NCBI GenBank assembly: GCA_964252015.1
Contig: CAXULW010000012.1
Location: forward strand, 1-64,000
Reading direction: 5' to 3'
Length of the DNA: 64,000 bases
Origin: CAXSBR01 sp964252015
GTDB lineage: Bacteria > Actinomycetota > Actinomycetes > Mycobacteriales > Jatrophihabitantaceae
The notes under the pieces: generated by a model
What the model was told of the DNA's origin: nothing
Seen by the model: only the letters and a program-made list of their open reading frames with translations
Databases searched by the model: none
Translations under genes and position numbers: made by a program
In this document: in pieces, positions 1 through 7,694 of the stretch
How positions within the stretch are numbered: position 1 is the first letter of the stretch
Layout: the number at the start of each line of letters is the position of its first letter

Positions 1-51
1 CCGGCATCAACCAAGCCTACTAAACTACGTCTAAATTATTGACTCACGACA

Positions 52-77
52 CTAGTACGACAGCCGTAGTTCGTGAT
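52..77 (+). repeat. Left terminal inverted repeat plus target site
   Basis: Begins CTAGTACGACAGCCGTAGTT and continues to 77. It is the exact reverse complement of 1473-1498. The first four bases (CTAG) are probably the target-site copy rather than part of the element. Confidence 0.9.
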
Positions 78-1494
78 GTTCGGTGCTGATGGTGCGCTGG
101 AGCGGCGTTTCTGCCGGGCGGAGGGCGGCCACCGGGCGATCATGCGTTGTTTGTGTGGAACAACTCGGATGCCGCGGCTCATAGCGTAGATCCTGATCGT
201 TGGTGGACCGCGTACGGCGCGGTGTTGGACCGCATCGAGTCGCGGTTCACCCGGTACGAACCGTTGCGGCGCGCGGGCGCGTTGATGCTGGGCTTGCTGT
301 CCGGGCTGGACCGCAAGAACTGTTGGACGATCGCCGAGCAACGAGGTGACCTGACCCCGGACGGGTTGCAGCACCTGCTCGCCCGGGCAAAGTGGGACGC
401 CGACGCCGTGCGTAATGATCTGCGCGGCTACGTCGTCGACGCGTTCGGCGAGGCGGACGCGGTCCTGGTGGTTGATGAGACCGGTGATTTGAAGAAGGGC
501 GACCAGTCGGTCGGGGGGCAGCGGCAGTACACCGGCACCGCGGGGCGGATCGAGAACGCCCAGGTCGCCGTGTTCCTGACCTACGCCGCCCGCCGGGGTC
601 ACGCCCTGATCGACCGGGCCCTGTATCTGCCGAAGTCCTGGACCAACGACGCCGACCGCTGCCGCACGGCCGGGGTGCCGGAAGGGGTCGAGTTCGCGAC
701 CAAGCTGGCGCTGGCCACGGCGATGATCACCCGCGCGATCGGGGCTGGCGTGCCCGCCCGGTGGGTCGCCGGTGACGAGGTCTACGGCGCTGATCCGCTG
801 CTCCGCAAGGCGATCCGCGAGCACCACCTCGGCTACGCCCTGCAGGTCGCGGCCAACCGGCGGGTCCCCACCCTGGCCGGGCCGATGCGGGTCGACGCCC
901 TCGCCGCGCCCATGCCCGACCCGGTCTGGCAGCGCAACTCGTGCGGGCCGGGCAGCAAAGGACCCCGCTACTACGACTGGGCCTGGATCGCACTGCTCCC
1001 CGAGAACGACGACGAACCGGACGGCGAGCATCACCTGCTGATCCGCCGCACCCCGGCCACCGGCGAGCTGGCCTACCTACGCTGCTAACGCCCCACCGCG
1101 TGCCCCTGTCACCCTGGTGCGGGTGGCCGGGCAACGCTGGCGGATCGAGGAATCGTTCCAATCGGCGAAAGGACTCGTCGGCCTCGATCAGCACCAGGTG
1201 CGGCGCTGGACGTCCTGGCACCGCTGGACCACCCTGGCCATGCTCGCCCACGCGTTCCTCGCCGTCGCCACCGCCATCGAACGCGACCACACACCGACAC
1301 CGGCCGGCCTCATCGACCTGACCGTCAACGAATTCCGCCGCCTGTTCGACGCCCTCCTCCTGGGCGGCACACCCACCATCGACACGCTCCTGGCCTGGTC
1401 CCACTGGCGCCGACGACATCAAGCCCGCGCACGCGACTGCCCCTACCGCCGATGGGAGCAGACACATCAATGATCACGAACTACGGCTGTCGTA
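56..1494 (+). mobile_element. IS701-family insertion sequence
   Basis: A complete insertion sequence bounded by perfect 26-bp inverted repeats (52-77 and 1473-1498). The outermost four bases of each copy read CTAG, which fits the 4-bp YTAR target duplication typical of IS701; with that reading the element itself is 56-1494. The only gene inside is a DDE transposase broken by one frameshift, so the copy has intact ends but probably cannot move by itself. Confidence 0.85.
147..1473 (+). pseudogene. IS701-family transposase, frameshifted
   Basis: The first frame (147-1088) carries the first two catalytic acidic residues of a DDE transposase, in VVDETGDLKKG and in AGDEVYGADP. It stops at LAYLRC. 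The second frame (from about 1089 to 1473) continues with AGQRWRIEESFQSAKG, which holds the third catalytic residue (Glu), and runs to the C-terminus. Removing one A at about 1087 (TGCTAACGCC to TGCTACGCC) restores a single reading frame, CYAPPRAPVTLVRVAG, so this is a +1 frameshift. The 5' start is uncertain: TTG 147 is the first usable codon in frame. The combined product of about 440 residues is the normal family length. IS701 does not usually use programmed frameshifting and no slippery heptamer is visible, so I call it a pseudogene. Confidence 0.85.
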
Positions 1495-1498
1495 CTAG
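1473..1498 (-). repeat. Right terminal inverted repeat plus target site
   Basis: Exact reverse complement of 52-77 and ends in CTAG. The transposase stop codon (1471-1473) touches the inner edge of this repeat, a compact layout normal for insertion sequences. Confidence 0.9.
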
Positions 1499-1754
1499 CG
1501 CTCACATGATCCCGTAGGCGGCCAGGTGAGTCAGGAGAGACTACGTCGTTATCGACCAGAATGCCCGCAGAGCGAACCGTCGGGTGTTCACGCCCGGGTT
1601 AGCGTCTCCGGGACGCGCACTTCGAGGTACGTCAGCGGGGACCTCTCGACCATTTCACGGCCGCTGGAGGCCCGACGTCGGCGGGACTGGAACCGCTGGT
1701 CACCTATCCCACCGACTCGATCTTGCGTCATGGACGCCACCACAAAGGTTCGGT

Positions 1755-2051
1755 CTAGGCCTTCGCCACCATCAGCCCGACCGGCTCAAATTCAACGACA
1801 ACGGGCTGCGGACCGGACGTATCTACTCCAGTGCGCCCGACAGCGGGCCCAGCGACCTCCTGGTTGAACTTCTCTGCTTGCTCCTTAGACTCCCAAACCT
1901 CGAACATCTCGAAACCGCTATCCACTGGCCGAGCGACGTGGAAGATCAACCCGTCAGGAAACTGATCACCGATGGCCTTCTGCACTTCGGCATGCGATGC
2001 CAAGTACGCCTCGATGGGTGCCGGTACTGTCACGACTGTTCCGTACGTCAT
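1755..2051 (-). CDS. Small ABM-like (antibiotic biosynthesis monooxygenase fold) protein
   Basis: 98-residue protein starting MTYGTVVTVPAPIEAYLASH. The length and the pattern (beta strand, helix with a DGLIFHVARP strand, then FEMFEVWESKEQAEKFN) fit the dimeric alpha+beta barrel of ABM/EthD-like proteins, where the phrase for 'event or weight of the change' followed by a helix is typical. Proteins of this fold include small monooxygenases and proteins of unknown role; no catalytic residues can be assigned. It stands alone on the minus strand just downstream of the IS701 copy, and 1499-1754 between them holds nothing I recognise. Confidence 0.65.
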   Translation of the reverse strand: MTYGTVVTVPAPIEAYLASHAEVQKAIGDQFPDGLIFHVARPVDSGFEMFEVWESKEQAEKFNQEVAGPAVGRTGVDTSGPQPVVVEFEPVGLMVAKA

Positions 2052-2134
2052 TTCATTCCCCCAACAGCGGTCCGATGCAAGGTATGAGACTCCTGTGGCG
2101 TCGGCGAGTCAAGAGGCTCGCCAGCACGACCTGC

Positions 2135-2404
2135 TCAGGGCATGAACCGGCCCATCCACTGAAGCACGCGACCGATCCCGGGCTTGTTCTGCAGATCGCG
2201 GTCCATGACGAACCGCCGGCCTGACCGCAGCACGTCACGTGCCCACGCGGCGACCGACGGCCGGCGCTCGTCCTCGGTTACTACGGCCCGGTGATGCAGG
2301 TCATGGGCGCACCGGAGGCAGACGATGACCTCGGGATGCTCGCCCAAGTGAACGACAGGATGTCGTACCTCGCCGCAGCACCAACACGCGACCGTCGGGC
2401 TCAT
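2135..2404 (-). CDS. Small Cys/His-rich hypothetical protein
   Basis: 89 residues, MSPTVACWCCGEVRHPVVHL onward. An early CWCC cluster, several His residues and a later CLRCAHDLHH suggest a small zinc-binding fold, perhaps HNH-like (CLRCAHDLHHR recalls nuclease zinc knuckles), but a full HNH motif is not evident. The start overlaps the 3' part of the gene at 2301-2552 in another frame, so the two may be translationally coupled. Function unknown. Confidence 0.5.
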   Translation of the reverse strand: MSPTVACWCCGEVRHPVVHLGEHPEVIVCLRCAHDLHHRAVVTEDERRPSVAAWARDVLRSGRRFVMDRDLQNKPGIGRVLQWMGRFMP

Positions 2405-2552
2405 GGCTCCTCCAGGCCAGCAACCCCTCGATGCACTGCTGCAACACCATCAGGCTCAACGGCGTGACTTCGTCCACGTCAATGTCACCGAACTGCTCGA
2501 AGGTACCCACGTCCTTCTCGATCTGCGTCCAAAACCGCTGTACGTCTGTCAA
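2301..2552 (-). CDS. Short hypothetical protein
   Basis: An open frame with protein-like composition between 2552 and about 2400 (LTDVQRFWTQIEKDVGTFEQ, followed by an acidic stretch and a helix ending GLLAWRSHEPDGR). The proposed TTG start at 2552 lies about 8 bases after GAGGGGG, a good ribosome-binding site. The last third overlaps the 2135-2404 gene in another frame and is Arg-rich, so the true end or a frameshift between the two frames is uncertain. The two could be one gene split by a frameshift near 2400. No family recognised. Confidence 0.35.
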   Translation of the reverse strand: MTDVQRFWTQIEKDVGTFEQFGDIDVDEVTPLSLMVLQQCIEGLLAWRSHEPDGRVLVLRRGTTSCRSLGRASRGHRLPPVRP

Positions 2553-2711
2553 CGGAATCGCCCCCTCGGTTGATCGTGATTTGCACGGGAGCTGGCGGCC
2601 GTGGCAGAGCATGCGGGGTTCGACTATCCCGTAAGGTGACCCGGCCGCGGCGCAGCCGAAGCCCCACCCGCCGGGCTCGGGCTCTACCGCCCAAGTGTGT
2701 CTTCCCGGAAG

Positions 2712-2757
2712 CCGCCCCTATCCGGGCGGCCGCCCGCACGGGAACCCTGACCGGGAT
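2712..2757. repeat. GC-palindrome repeat, copy 1
   Basis: Reads CCCTATCCGGGCGGCCGCCC then CACGGGAACCCTGACCGGGA. Shares the core TCCGGGCGGCCGCCC and the tail GGGAAC-NTGACCGGGA with copies near 6993, 8848 and 8980. This copy has an imperfect right arm. It lies between the 3' end of the nitronate monooxygenase gene and the upstream end of the 2301-2552 gene. Confidence 0.75.
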
Positions 2758-2777
2758 GAGCATCCGGTGGACGATTG

Positions 2778-3854
2778 CTAAGCGGGCTGGCCGATGCGCT
2801 CGGCTGCGACCCGCAGGGCAGCTCGTGCCTGCTCGGCGAGCTGTGATACCAGATCAGCGGCGGGGACTGCCTCGGCGAGCTGGTACGCCTGCCCGGCCCA
2901 CAGGTGGAAGCCGTCGGCGTCGCCGCGCTGGCGTGCAGCCGCGCGAATTGGTGCCGTCAGGTGATGAATCTCCGGATATGCGCTGGGCGCGTCGGCGGAG
3001 TGTTCGCGGAGGAACCGGTTGACGATGCCGCGGGCGGCGCGGCCGGTGAAAGCGCGGGTGAGTGCGGTCGCATTAGCACCGCGCGCGATCGCGTCGCGAT
3101 GAGCGGGTGTGGCTGACGCCTCCGGGCACAGCATGAATGCCGTGCCGAGGCTGGCAGCCGCGGCGCCGACTGCCAGCACCGCCGCGACTGCACGCCCGGT
3201 CGCCACGCCGCCCGTTGCCACCAGTGGCGTTTCGTCGCCGAGCGCTGCTCGAACAAGCTGGAGCAGGGCGAGTAGCCCGATATCGCCGGGCGCCGCGTCG
3301 TCGAACCCGCCGCGGTGTCCACCCGCTTCCACGCCTTGCACAATCAGGGCGTCCGCGCCGACGGCGCGTGCGGCCTGCGCCTCCCGCGGTGTCGTCACCG
3401 TCACCCAGACCTCCACATCCGCGCCGTGCAGCCGCTCGACGTCCGCAGATGCCGGGCAGCCGAAGGTGAACGACACCACGGGGACCCGCTCGGCCACGAC
3501 AAGGTCGAGCTTGTCGGCGTAGCAGTCGTCGTCCCAGCGCGGTGCGCCGAGTTCGACGTGATTGCGCGCAGCCTCAGGCGCGAGAGTGTCTGCATAGGCG
3601 GCGACCTGTGCAGAACCGGTGCCGTGCCCGGGCGGTGCGAACACGTTGACGCCAAAGGGAGTCCGGTCAGAAAGCAGTACTCGAAGCTCGGCGACGTCAC
3701 CCCGAACGGCGTCGACCGTCTTATAACCGGCGGCGAGGAAGCCAAGGCCGCCGACACCAGAAACGGCGCCGGCGAGCGCAGGCGTCGACAGGCCGCCTGC
3801 CATGGGCGCCTGCACGATCGGGAAAGCAAGCCCCTTCAAAACACGTGAAGTCAT
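2778..3854 (-). CDS. Nitronate monooxygenase (2-nitropropane dioxygenase family)
   Basis: 358-residue FMN-dependent TIM-barrel enzyme that oxidises alkyl nitronates such as propionate-3-nitronate. It starts with the family signature: MTSRVLKG then FPIVQAPMAGGLSTPALAGA, followed by GGLGFLAAGY. The flavin-phosphate loop is seen in LVATGGVATGRAVAAVL. The catalytic His is expected in VEAGGHRGGF, just before a conserved D-I-G. An ATG 18 bases upstream (3872) is possible, but the internal ATG at 3854 matches the usual N-terminus. Cytosolic and stand-alone, with no operon partner. Full length and apparently intact, one of the few undamaged genes in this part of the window. Confidence 0.9.
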   Translation of the reverse strand: MTSRVLKGLAFPIVQAPMAGGLSTPALAGAVSGVGGLGFLAAGYKTVDAVRGDVAELRVLLSDRTPFGVNVFAPPGHGTGSAQVAAYADTLAPEAARNHVELGAPRWDDDCYADKLDLVVAERVPVVSFTFGCPASADVERLHGADVEVWVTVTTPREAQAARAVGADALIVQGVEAGGHRGGFDDAAPGDIGLLALLQLVRAALGDETPLVATGGVATGRAVAAVLAVGAAAASLGTAFMLCPEASATPAHRDAIARGANATALTRAFTGRAARGIVNRFLREHSADAPSAYPEIHHLTAPIRAAARQRGDADGFHLWAGQAYQLAEAVPAADLVSQLAEQARAALRVAAERIGQPA

Positions 3855-4022
3855 GACCTCATGATCGCGCAACGAGCTCCTCTATTTTGATGCGCGTTCC
3901 CAGATGCCGAACGCTGAGCGGGATGGAGTCGTCGACCGGACGCTGCGCCGTCCGGGTCCCTTCTGCGCGGAGCAAACGAGTGGTGGTCCACTGGACGCGT
4001 GCAGGCGAACCTCAAGGCCGGG

Positions 4023-4215
4023 TCAGCGTCGGCGTCGGTGCTGACGCCTCGGCTCGTCCTGACGCCGGTAGGCCTTGACGATGTCGCCGATCTGCTCGCC
4101 CTGTACAGGGATCCGAAGGATGCCGACTGGACCGGTCCCCGGACGCGCGAAACCATCGAGGCGTGGGCCGCGGCGGCATCACCCGCGTCGACCTGGACGG
4201 CGAGGTGGGTCTCGT
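4023..4215 (+). pseudogene. N-terminal remnant of a RimJ/RimL-type acetyltransferase
   Basis: Translates as LTPRLVLTPVGLDDVADLLA, then LYRDP and RTRETIEAW, the usual start of ribosomal-protein-type GNAT acetyltransferases. After a frame change near 4160 it continues GITRVDLDGEV, a segment that in intact relatives leads straight into the LELGWAVRD strand. That strand is found 1.9 kb away at 6095 on the same strand. No acetyl-CoA-binding region is present here. The open frame runs on into the methyltransferase gene by chance. Confidence 0.6.
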
Positions 4216-4298
4216 CAAGTCGGTTGGCCCCACTTGTCGTCACGAAGTGCGGCCCCGGTCGATGTTCTGGTTCGTTGCGGGGCTGCGATGATTTGCCC

Positions 4299-5069
4299 GT
4301 GCGCGCGTGTGAGGACCTGATCGCTGAGGCGGCGGCTGCGGACGTTGCTGGGTGGGATTTCAGCTGGCTGGATGGCCGAGCTTCGGAGGAGCGGCCGTCC
4401 TGGGGATATCAGCGGTTGATCAGCGAGCGGCTGGCTGTCGTGTCAGCGGCCTTGGATGTGCAAACGGGCGGCGGTGAGGTGCTCGCCGGCGCGGACCGAT
4501 TCCCCGTGACGATGGTCGCGACCGAGTCGTGGCCGCCGAATGTCGCGCTGGCAACCAAGCGGCTGCATCCGCGCGGCGTCGTCGTTGTGGCCGACCCAGA
4601 CGAGCCGCCACTGCCGTTCGCCGATGCAGCGTTCGATCTGGTGACCAGCCGCCATCCCGTGAGCGTGTGGTGGGACGAGATCTTTCGAGTGCTGCGCCCG
4701 GGAGGCACCTATCTCGCGCAGCACGTCGGCCCGAGATCGATGGCCGAACTGTACGAGTTCTTTCTCGGTCTGCAGGACGAGATCGAGCAGCAGCACCCGC
4801 GTCATCCCGATGTCGAAGGCGCCGAAGCACGCTCGGCCGGCTTGGAGCTCGAGACACCGCGGTTGGAGCGCCTGAAGGTCGAATTCTTAGACATCGGCGC
4901 GGTTGTGTACTTCCTGCGGAAAGTCATCTGGATCGTGCCAGACTTCGGTGTTGATCGCTATGCCGCGCGGCTCCGCGATCTGGATGCGCAGATCCGCCGT
5001 GACGGCAGCTTCGTCGCGCACTCCACTCGGGTGCTGTTCGAAGCACGCCGTCCGTCTCCAGTCAGCTGA
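4299..5069 (+). CDS. SAM-dependent methyltransferase-like protein
   Basis: About 256 residues from the GTG at 4299. The N-terminal part reads VAGWDFSWLDGRASEERPSW, common at the start of a group of actinobacterial class I methyltransferases. DEPPLPFADAAFDLVTSRHP and IFRVLRPGGTYLAQHVGP are the strand-4 acidic region and the post-motif III R-LRPGG signature. The usual first glycine loop (E/DxGxGxG) is poorly preserved (VQTGGGEVLAGADRFPVTMV), so the Rossmann core may bind SAM unusually. The substrate cannot be inferred. The open frame extends upstream to 3999, but that section is an acetyltransferase remnant and not part of the protein. Confidence 0.75.
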   Translation: MRACEDLIAEAAAADVAGWDFSWLDGRASEERPSWGYQRLISERLAVVSAALDVQTGGGEVLAGADRFPVTMVATESWPPNVALATKRLHPRGVVVVADPDEPPLPFADAAFDLVTSRHPVSVWWDEIFRVLRPGGTYLAQHVGPRSMAELYEFFLGLQDEIEQQHPRHPDVEGAEARSAGLELETPRLERLKVEFLDIGAVVYFLRKVIWIVPDFGVDRYAARLRDLDAQIRRDGSFVAHSTRVLFEARRPSPVS

Positions 5070-5330
5070 TCTTCTTTCGACGCGATGTGGTCTTGCTGGT
5101 GCGGAGTCGGTAGGACTGGGTGCCGGCTTCGAGGATGTGGGCGTTGAAGGTGACGCGGTCGACGATGGCGGTGACGAGCCGTGGGTCGGGGAACACCGAG
5201 CCCCATTGCTGAAGGGCAGGTTGGTGGCGATCGCGATGGAGGCGCGTTCTTCGCGTTCGGTGATGATCTGGAACAGTAGCTCCGCGCCGCGGGGGTCGAT
5301 CTGGACGTAGCCGAGCTCTTGTCTCAAGAG
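5062..5330 (-). pseudogene. istB: IstB (IS21-family helper ATPase), C-terminal fragment with frameshift
   Basis: From 5327 downwards: QELGYVQIDPRGAELLFQII, then TEREERASIAIATNLPFSN. This is the Walker B/sensor 1 part of IstB, the AAA+ transposition helper of IS21. The frame then breaks and the next frame resumes WGSVFPDPRLVTAIVDRVTF, NAHILEAGTQSYRLRTS, the C-terminus. The P-loop half is absent, and no IstA or IS21 ends are visible. The fragment points to a lost IS21-family element between the two acetyltransferase pieces. Confidence 0.8.
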
Positions 5331-5423
5331 TTACCCATCGTCGTCGGCAGAGCCAGCCTGCCGATGGGTTTGGCCTGTCGGCCTTGGTCGTTCCGGCCTC
5401 GGACAAGCAGGAGAAGGGATGAC

Positions 5424-5702
5424 GTGGCCAACGTGGGTGAGCCAGATCCTTGGCTGCTAGCTCCGCCGCCTTGTGAGCGGTGTGGCGCCGACGACGTTCA
5501 GGTCATATGGCCGGGTGCGACTGGTCACCCGCTCGCAAGAAGCGGCGTCATTAGCAGCCCCAAATTGGCCCGGTGCGGTGTATGCGGATTCACCCGCATG
5601 GTTCGGCCGGAAGACCGGCCCTACGTCCGCGGTGGGTTCGTCGATCAGGGCGAGGAGTTCAGCGTCCCGCCGTCACCGCCGGACCCATCGCCAGCAGATT
5701 GA
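5424..5702 (+). CDS. Small zinc-ribbon-like protein
   Basis: 92 residues from GTG 5424, preceded at good spacing by a strong ribosome-binding site, AGGAGAAGGG (5410-5419). Two CxxC pairs (CERCGADD near residue 17 and CGVCGFTR near residue 52) form a probable four-Cys zinc ribbon. The C-terminus is Pro/Asp-rich. It ends four bases from the end of another small Cys-containing gene on the opposite strand. Function unknown; no known family recognised. Confidence 0.6.
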   Translation: MANVGEPDPWLLAPPPCERCGADDVQVIWPGATGHPLARSGVISSPKLARCGVCGFTRMVRPEDRPYVRGGFVDQGEEFSVPPSPPDPSPAD

Positions 5703-5706
5703 GCAG

Positions 5707-5934
5707 TCATTTTGGCGGCCCCCAACGTACCCATCCGGTTGGTTCTCCTGGGTCTCGTGGCGGGGGGTATGGCCGCAGAATCGGGATCAGGTCACTCGGG
5801 ACGGGTTGTCCGCCTTCGAAGAAGAACGCGGAACAGTGGGTGCACCTCGTGACGTATGGCATGTAATTCCGGTAGCGCGGCGGTGGCCCGTACGGCGTCA
5901 GGACATGATCGCAGTGCGGTCCGGTTTCGCTCAT
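5707..5934 (-). CDS. Small Cys/His hypothetical protein
   Basis: 75 residues beginning MSETGPHCDHVLTPYGPPPR, with a later CTHCSAFFFEGGQP. The pair C-x-H and CxxC could coordinate one zinc. Pro-rich C-terminus. Convergent with, and only four bases from, the zinc-ribbon gene at 5424-5702. No promoter or family is evident. Confidence 0.5.
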   Translation of the reverse strand: MSETGPHCDHVLTPYGPPPRYRNYMPYVTRCTHCSAFFFEGGQPVPSDLIPILRPYPPPRDPGEPTGWVRWGPPK

Positions 5935-6059
5935 TCCGAAACAGTAGGCCCGATGGGCCGGCGGCTGTCAGATGGCCATCTCGAGTGCTTTGACGACGTC
6001 GCGGGTGAGTTCGTCGGCTCGTTGCAGGGGCGCCGCGGAGGCGGTCGATTTTGAGTTTG

Positions 6060-6350
6060 CGATGGCGAGTTGACCGGCTGGCTCACCGATCTCGCGAGGC
6101 GGTGCTCGAGCTTGGCTGGGCGGTGCGCGACGCCCGCACAGGCCGCGGCTACGCGACTGAACTCGGCCGTGCCGCGCTCGCCTGGGCCGCCGAACACCGG
6201 TCCGGCGAGCCGGTCGTCGCTTTGACCGAGGTGCACAACCGTGCCTCGCGCGCTGTCATGGAGCGGCTCGGGATGCTGCGGGCAGGCACCATCTGGCTCG
6301 AGGGCCTCGTCGAGGACCAGACCGGTGTGCAGCCTGACGCGCCCTTCGCC
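6060..6350 (+). pseudogene. C-terminal half of a GNAT acetyltransferase
   Basis: Translates AVLELGWAVRDARTGRGYAT, then ELGRAALAWAAEH, LTEVHNRASRAVMERLGM. This is the acetyl-CoA-binding half (R/Q-x-x-G-x-G/A equivalent RTGRGYAT) of a RimJ/RimL-type N-acetyltransferase. It has no start codon or N-terminal half of its own. The missing half matches the fragment at 4023-4215, so the two may be halves of one gene separated by an insertion. Confidence 0.7.
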
Positions 6351-6424
6351 CTCCTACCGGATGTCGATTCGACGAGACCCGCCGGGCCTGACCACGTCGG
6401 CAACCTGACGCTACAACCCCGCCG

Positions 6425-6942
6425 TCCCGATAGGGGACCGGCTTCCTGCCAGCGCGCGATCCAGCGGTCGGCAGTCACGGCGAGCGGTGTCACATCGATT
6501 GCGCTCGGCGGGGGCGTCAGCTCAGCAATCTGCGTCTCGACCGCATCCGCCACCGCGGCGAAGTCGTCGGCGCCGCTGAGGTCGGGGTAGCGCCCTGGCA
6601 CGTGGTCGAACACCAGCGCAATCCACTCGCCGTCATCGTAGGCATCACGCAGCGTAGGCCTGTACGGCGCGGGATCCAGTTTCCTCAGCAGGTTGAGCTC
6701 CCGCCGGAACAGCGCCACCGTCTGTTGGTTCAGTGCACCGCTTACCGCTTTGATGAAGACTCGGCCGTCATCCGCGGTGGCCAGCGTCGTTGCCAGCCGA
6801 GAGACATTCCGCCGAGGTGTTCGATCACAGGATTGACCGGACCGAACTGGCACGTCACCCAGGACGCGACGTGGTTTGGCAACTCACGATATTCGATCCG
6901 GCGGCCCACAGCCCGCGGGGATGGCGGGGGACTGGAAGCCAT
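6425..6942 (-). pseudogene. APH/aminoglycoside-phosphotransferase-like kinase, N-terminal half with frameshift
   Basis: The first frame from ATG 6942 reads RRIEYRELPNHVASWVTCQF, then IEHLGGMS. The next frame continues LATTLATADDGRVFIKAVSG, which contains the lysine of the nucleotide-binding lobe, followed by LVFDHVPGRYPDL, the hinge. A frameshift near 6800 separates the two. After TADRWIARWQEAGPL the kinase similarity stops at about 6425, so the catalytic loop (H-x-D) and Mg-binding Asp are missing. It is therefore not a functional kinase. The open frame runs on antisense to the acetyltransferase remnant by chance. Confidence 0.75.
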
Positions 6943-6987
6943 GCACGACATCATGCCTCCGTCGAGATGCAACCGCGTCGATAGGCG

Positions 6988-7029
6988 CCCTGTCCGGCGG
7001 CCGCCCGGATGGGAACGCTGACCGGGAGC
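6988..7029. repeat. GC-palindrome repeat, copy 2
   Basis: Core TCCGGCGGCCGCCCGGA at 6993-7009 (one G shorter than the 8.85-kb copies), followed by TGGGAACGCTGACCGGGA. It lies between the kinase remnant and the first sigma-factor cassette. Confidence 0.75.
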
Positions 7030-7196
7030 GCGTGCTGCAGGCGGTAGATCTGCACCGGCCGGCCGCTGCGCCTGCTATGTGAGATCAGTGTCGGGTGGCT
7101 CTCAGCTCGTCCTGAGTAGCGAAAGTCGTTGCAGCGGATCGTGCACCGAGATGCGTTGATAGGGGGACGTCAACGAAATAGGAACGGTGCCGCAGC

Positions 7197-7691
7197 GTGA
7201 CTTTCGATGAGTTCACCCGGGCGCGGCTGTCCGCTCTGCTGCGGTTTGCGACGCTGCTGTGTATCGACGTTGGGCTGGCCGAGGATCTTGTCCAGGAGGT
7301 CCTGATCAAGGCGCACGCCAGGTGGGCCCAGATCGAGGGGTTCGATCATCCTGAGGCCTACGTGCGGCGGATGATCGTGAACGAGTTCGTGTCATGGCGG
7401 CGCAAATGGGCCAGGATCATCCCGTCTGCGGTGATCGACAACCCGGCACAGGTCCCCGACCACGCCGATGCCCACGCCGAGCGTGACGCCTTGTTCGGCA
7501 GGCTTACCCGCCTACCCGCACGTCAGCGGGCCGTGATCGTTCTGCGTTATTACGACGGGCTCACCGACGCCGAGATCGCGCAGGAGCTCGGCTGCTCAGT
7601 CGGCACCGTGCGCTCCATCGCGTCCCGCGCCGTCTCGGCCCTGCGTCTGCAGACCAGCGGCACCCGCGCCGCGACCCTGAGAGAGGTGTGA
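7197..7691 (+). CDS. ECF RNA polymerase sigma factor, SigE family (cassette 1)
   Basis: 164 residues. Region 2 has DVGLAEDLVQEVLIKAHARW and YVRRMIVNEFVSWRRKWAR. Region 4 has LPARQRAVIVLRYYDGLTDA, EIAQELGCSVGTVRS, a clear helix-turn-helix for the -35 element. Start GTG 7197. The membrane protein gene begins three bases after the stop codon, which is typical of a sigma/anti-sigma pair, so this factor is probably held inactive at the membrane. Closest relative within the window is the sigma factor at 20324-20818 (shared FDEF/FEQ start, VNEFxSWRRKWAR, LPxRQRxVxxLRY). ECF factors direct transcription of small stress regulons, usually including their own promoter. Confidence 0.93.
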   Translation: MTFDEFTRARLSALLRFATLLCIDVGLAEDLVQEVLIKAHARWAQIEGFDHPEAYVRRMIVNEFVSWRRKWARIIPSAVIDNPAQVPDHADAHAERDALFGRLTRLPARQRAVIVLRYYDGLTDAEIAQELGCSVGTVRSIASRAVSALRLQTSGTRAATLREV

Positions 7692-7694
7692 ATC

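Noticed and set aside
36..1034. Long open frame antisense to the IS701 transposase
   Set aside because: High GC content makes long open frames on the opposite strand common. Its translation is Gly/Arg/Pro-rich and has no fold signature, while the sense strand has clear DDE motifs.
3109..3848. Several open frames on the plus strand inside the nitronate monooxygenase gene
   Set aside because: They are Ser/Arg/Pro-rich shadows of the minus-strand gene, which carries full flavoenzyme motifs.
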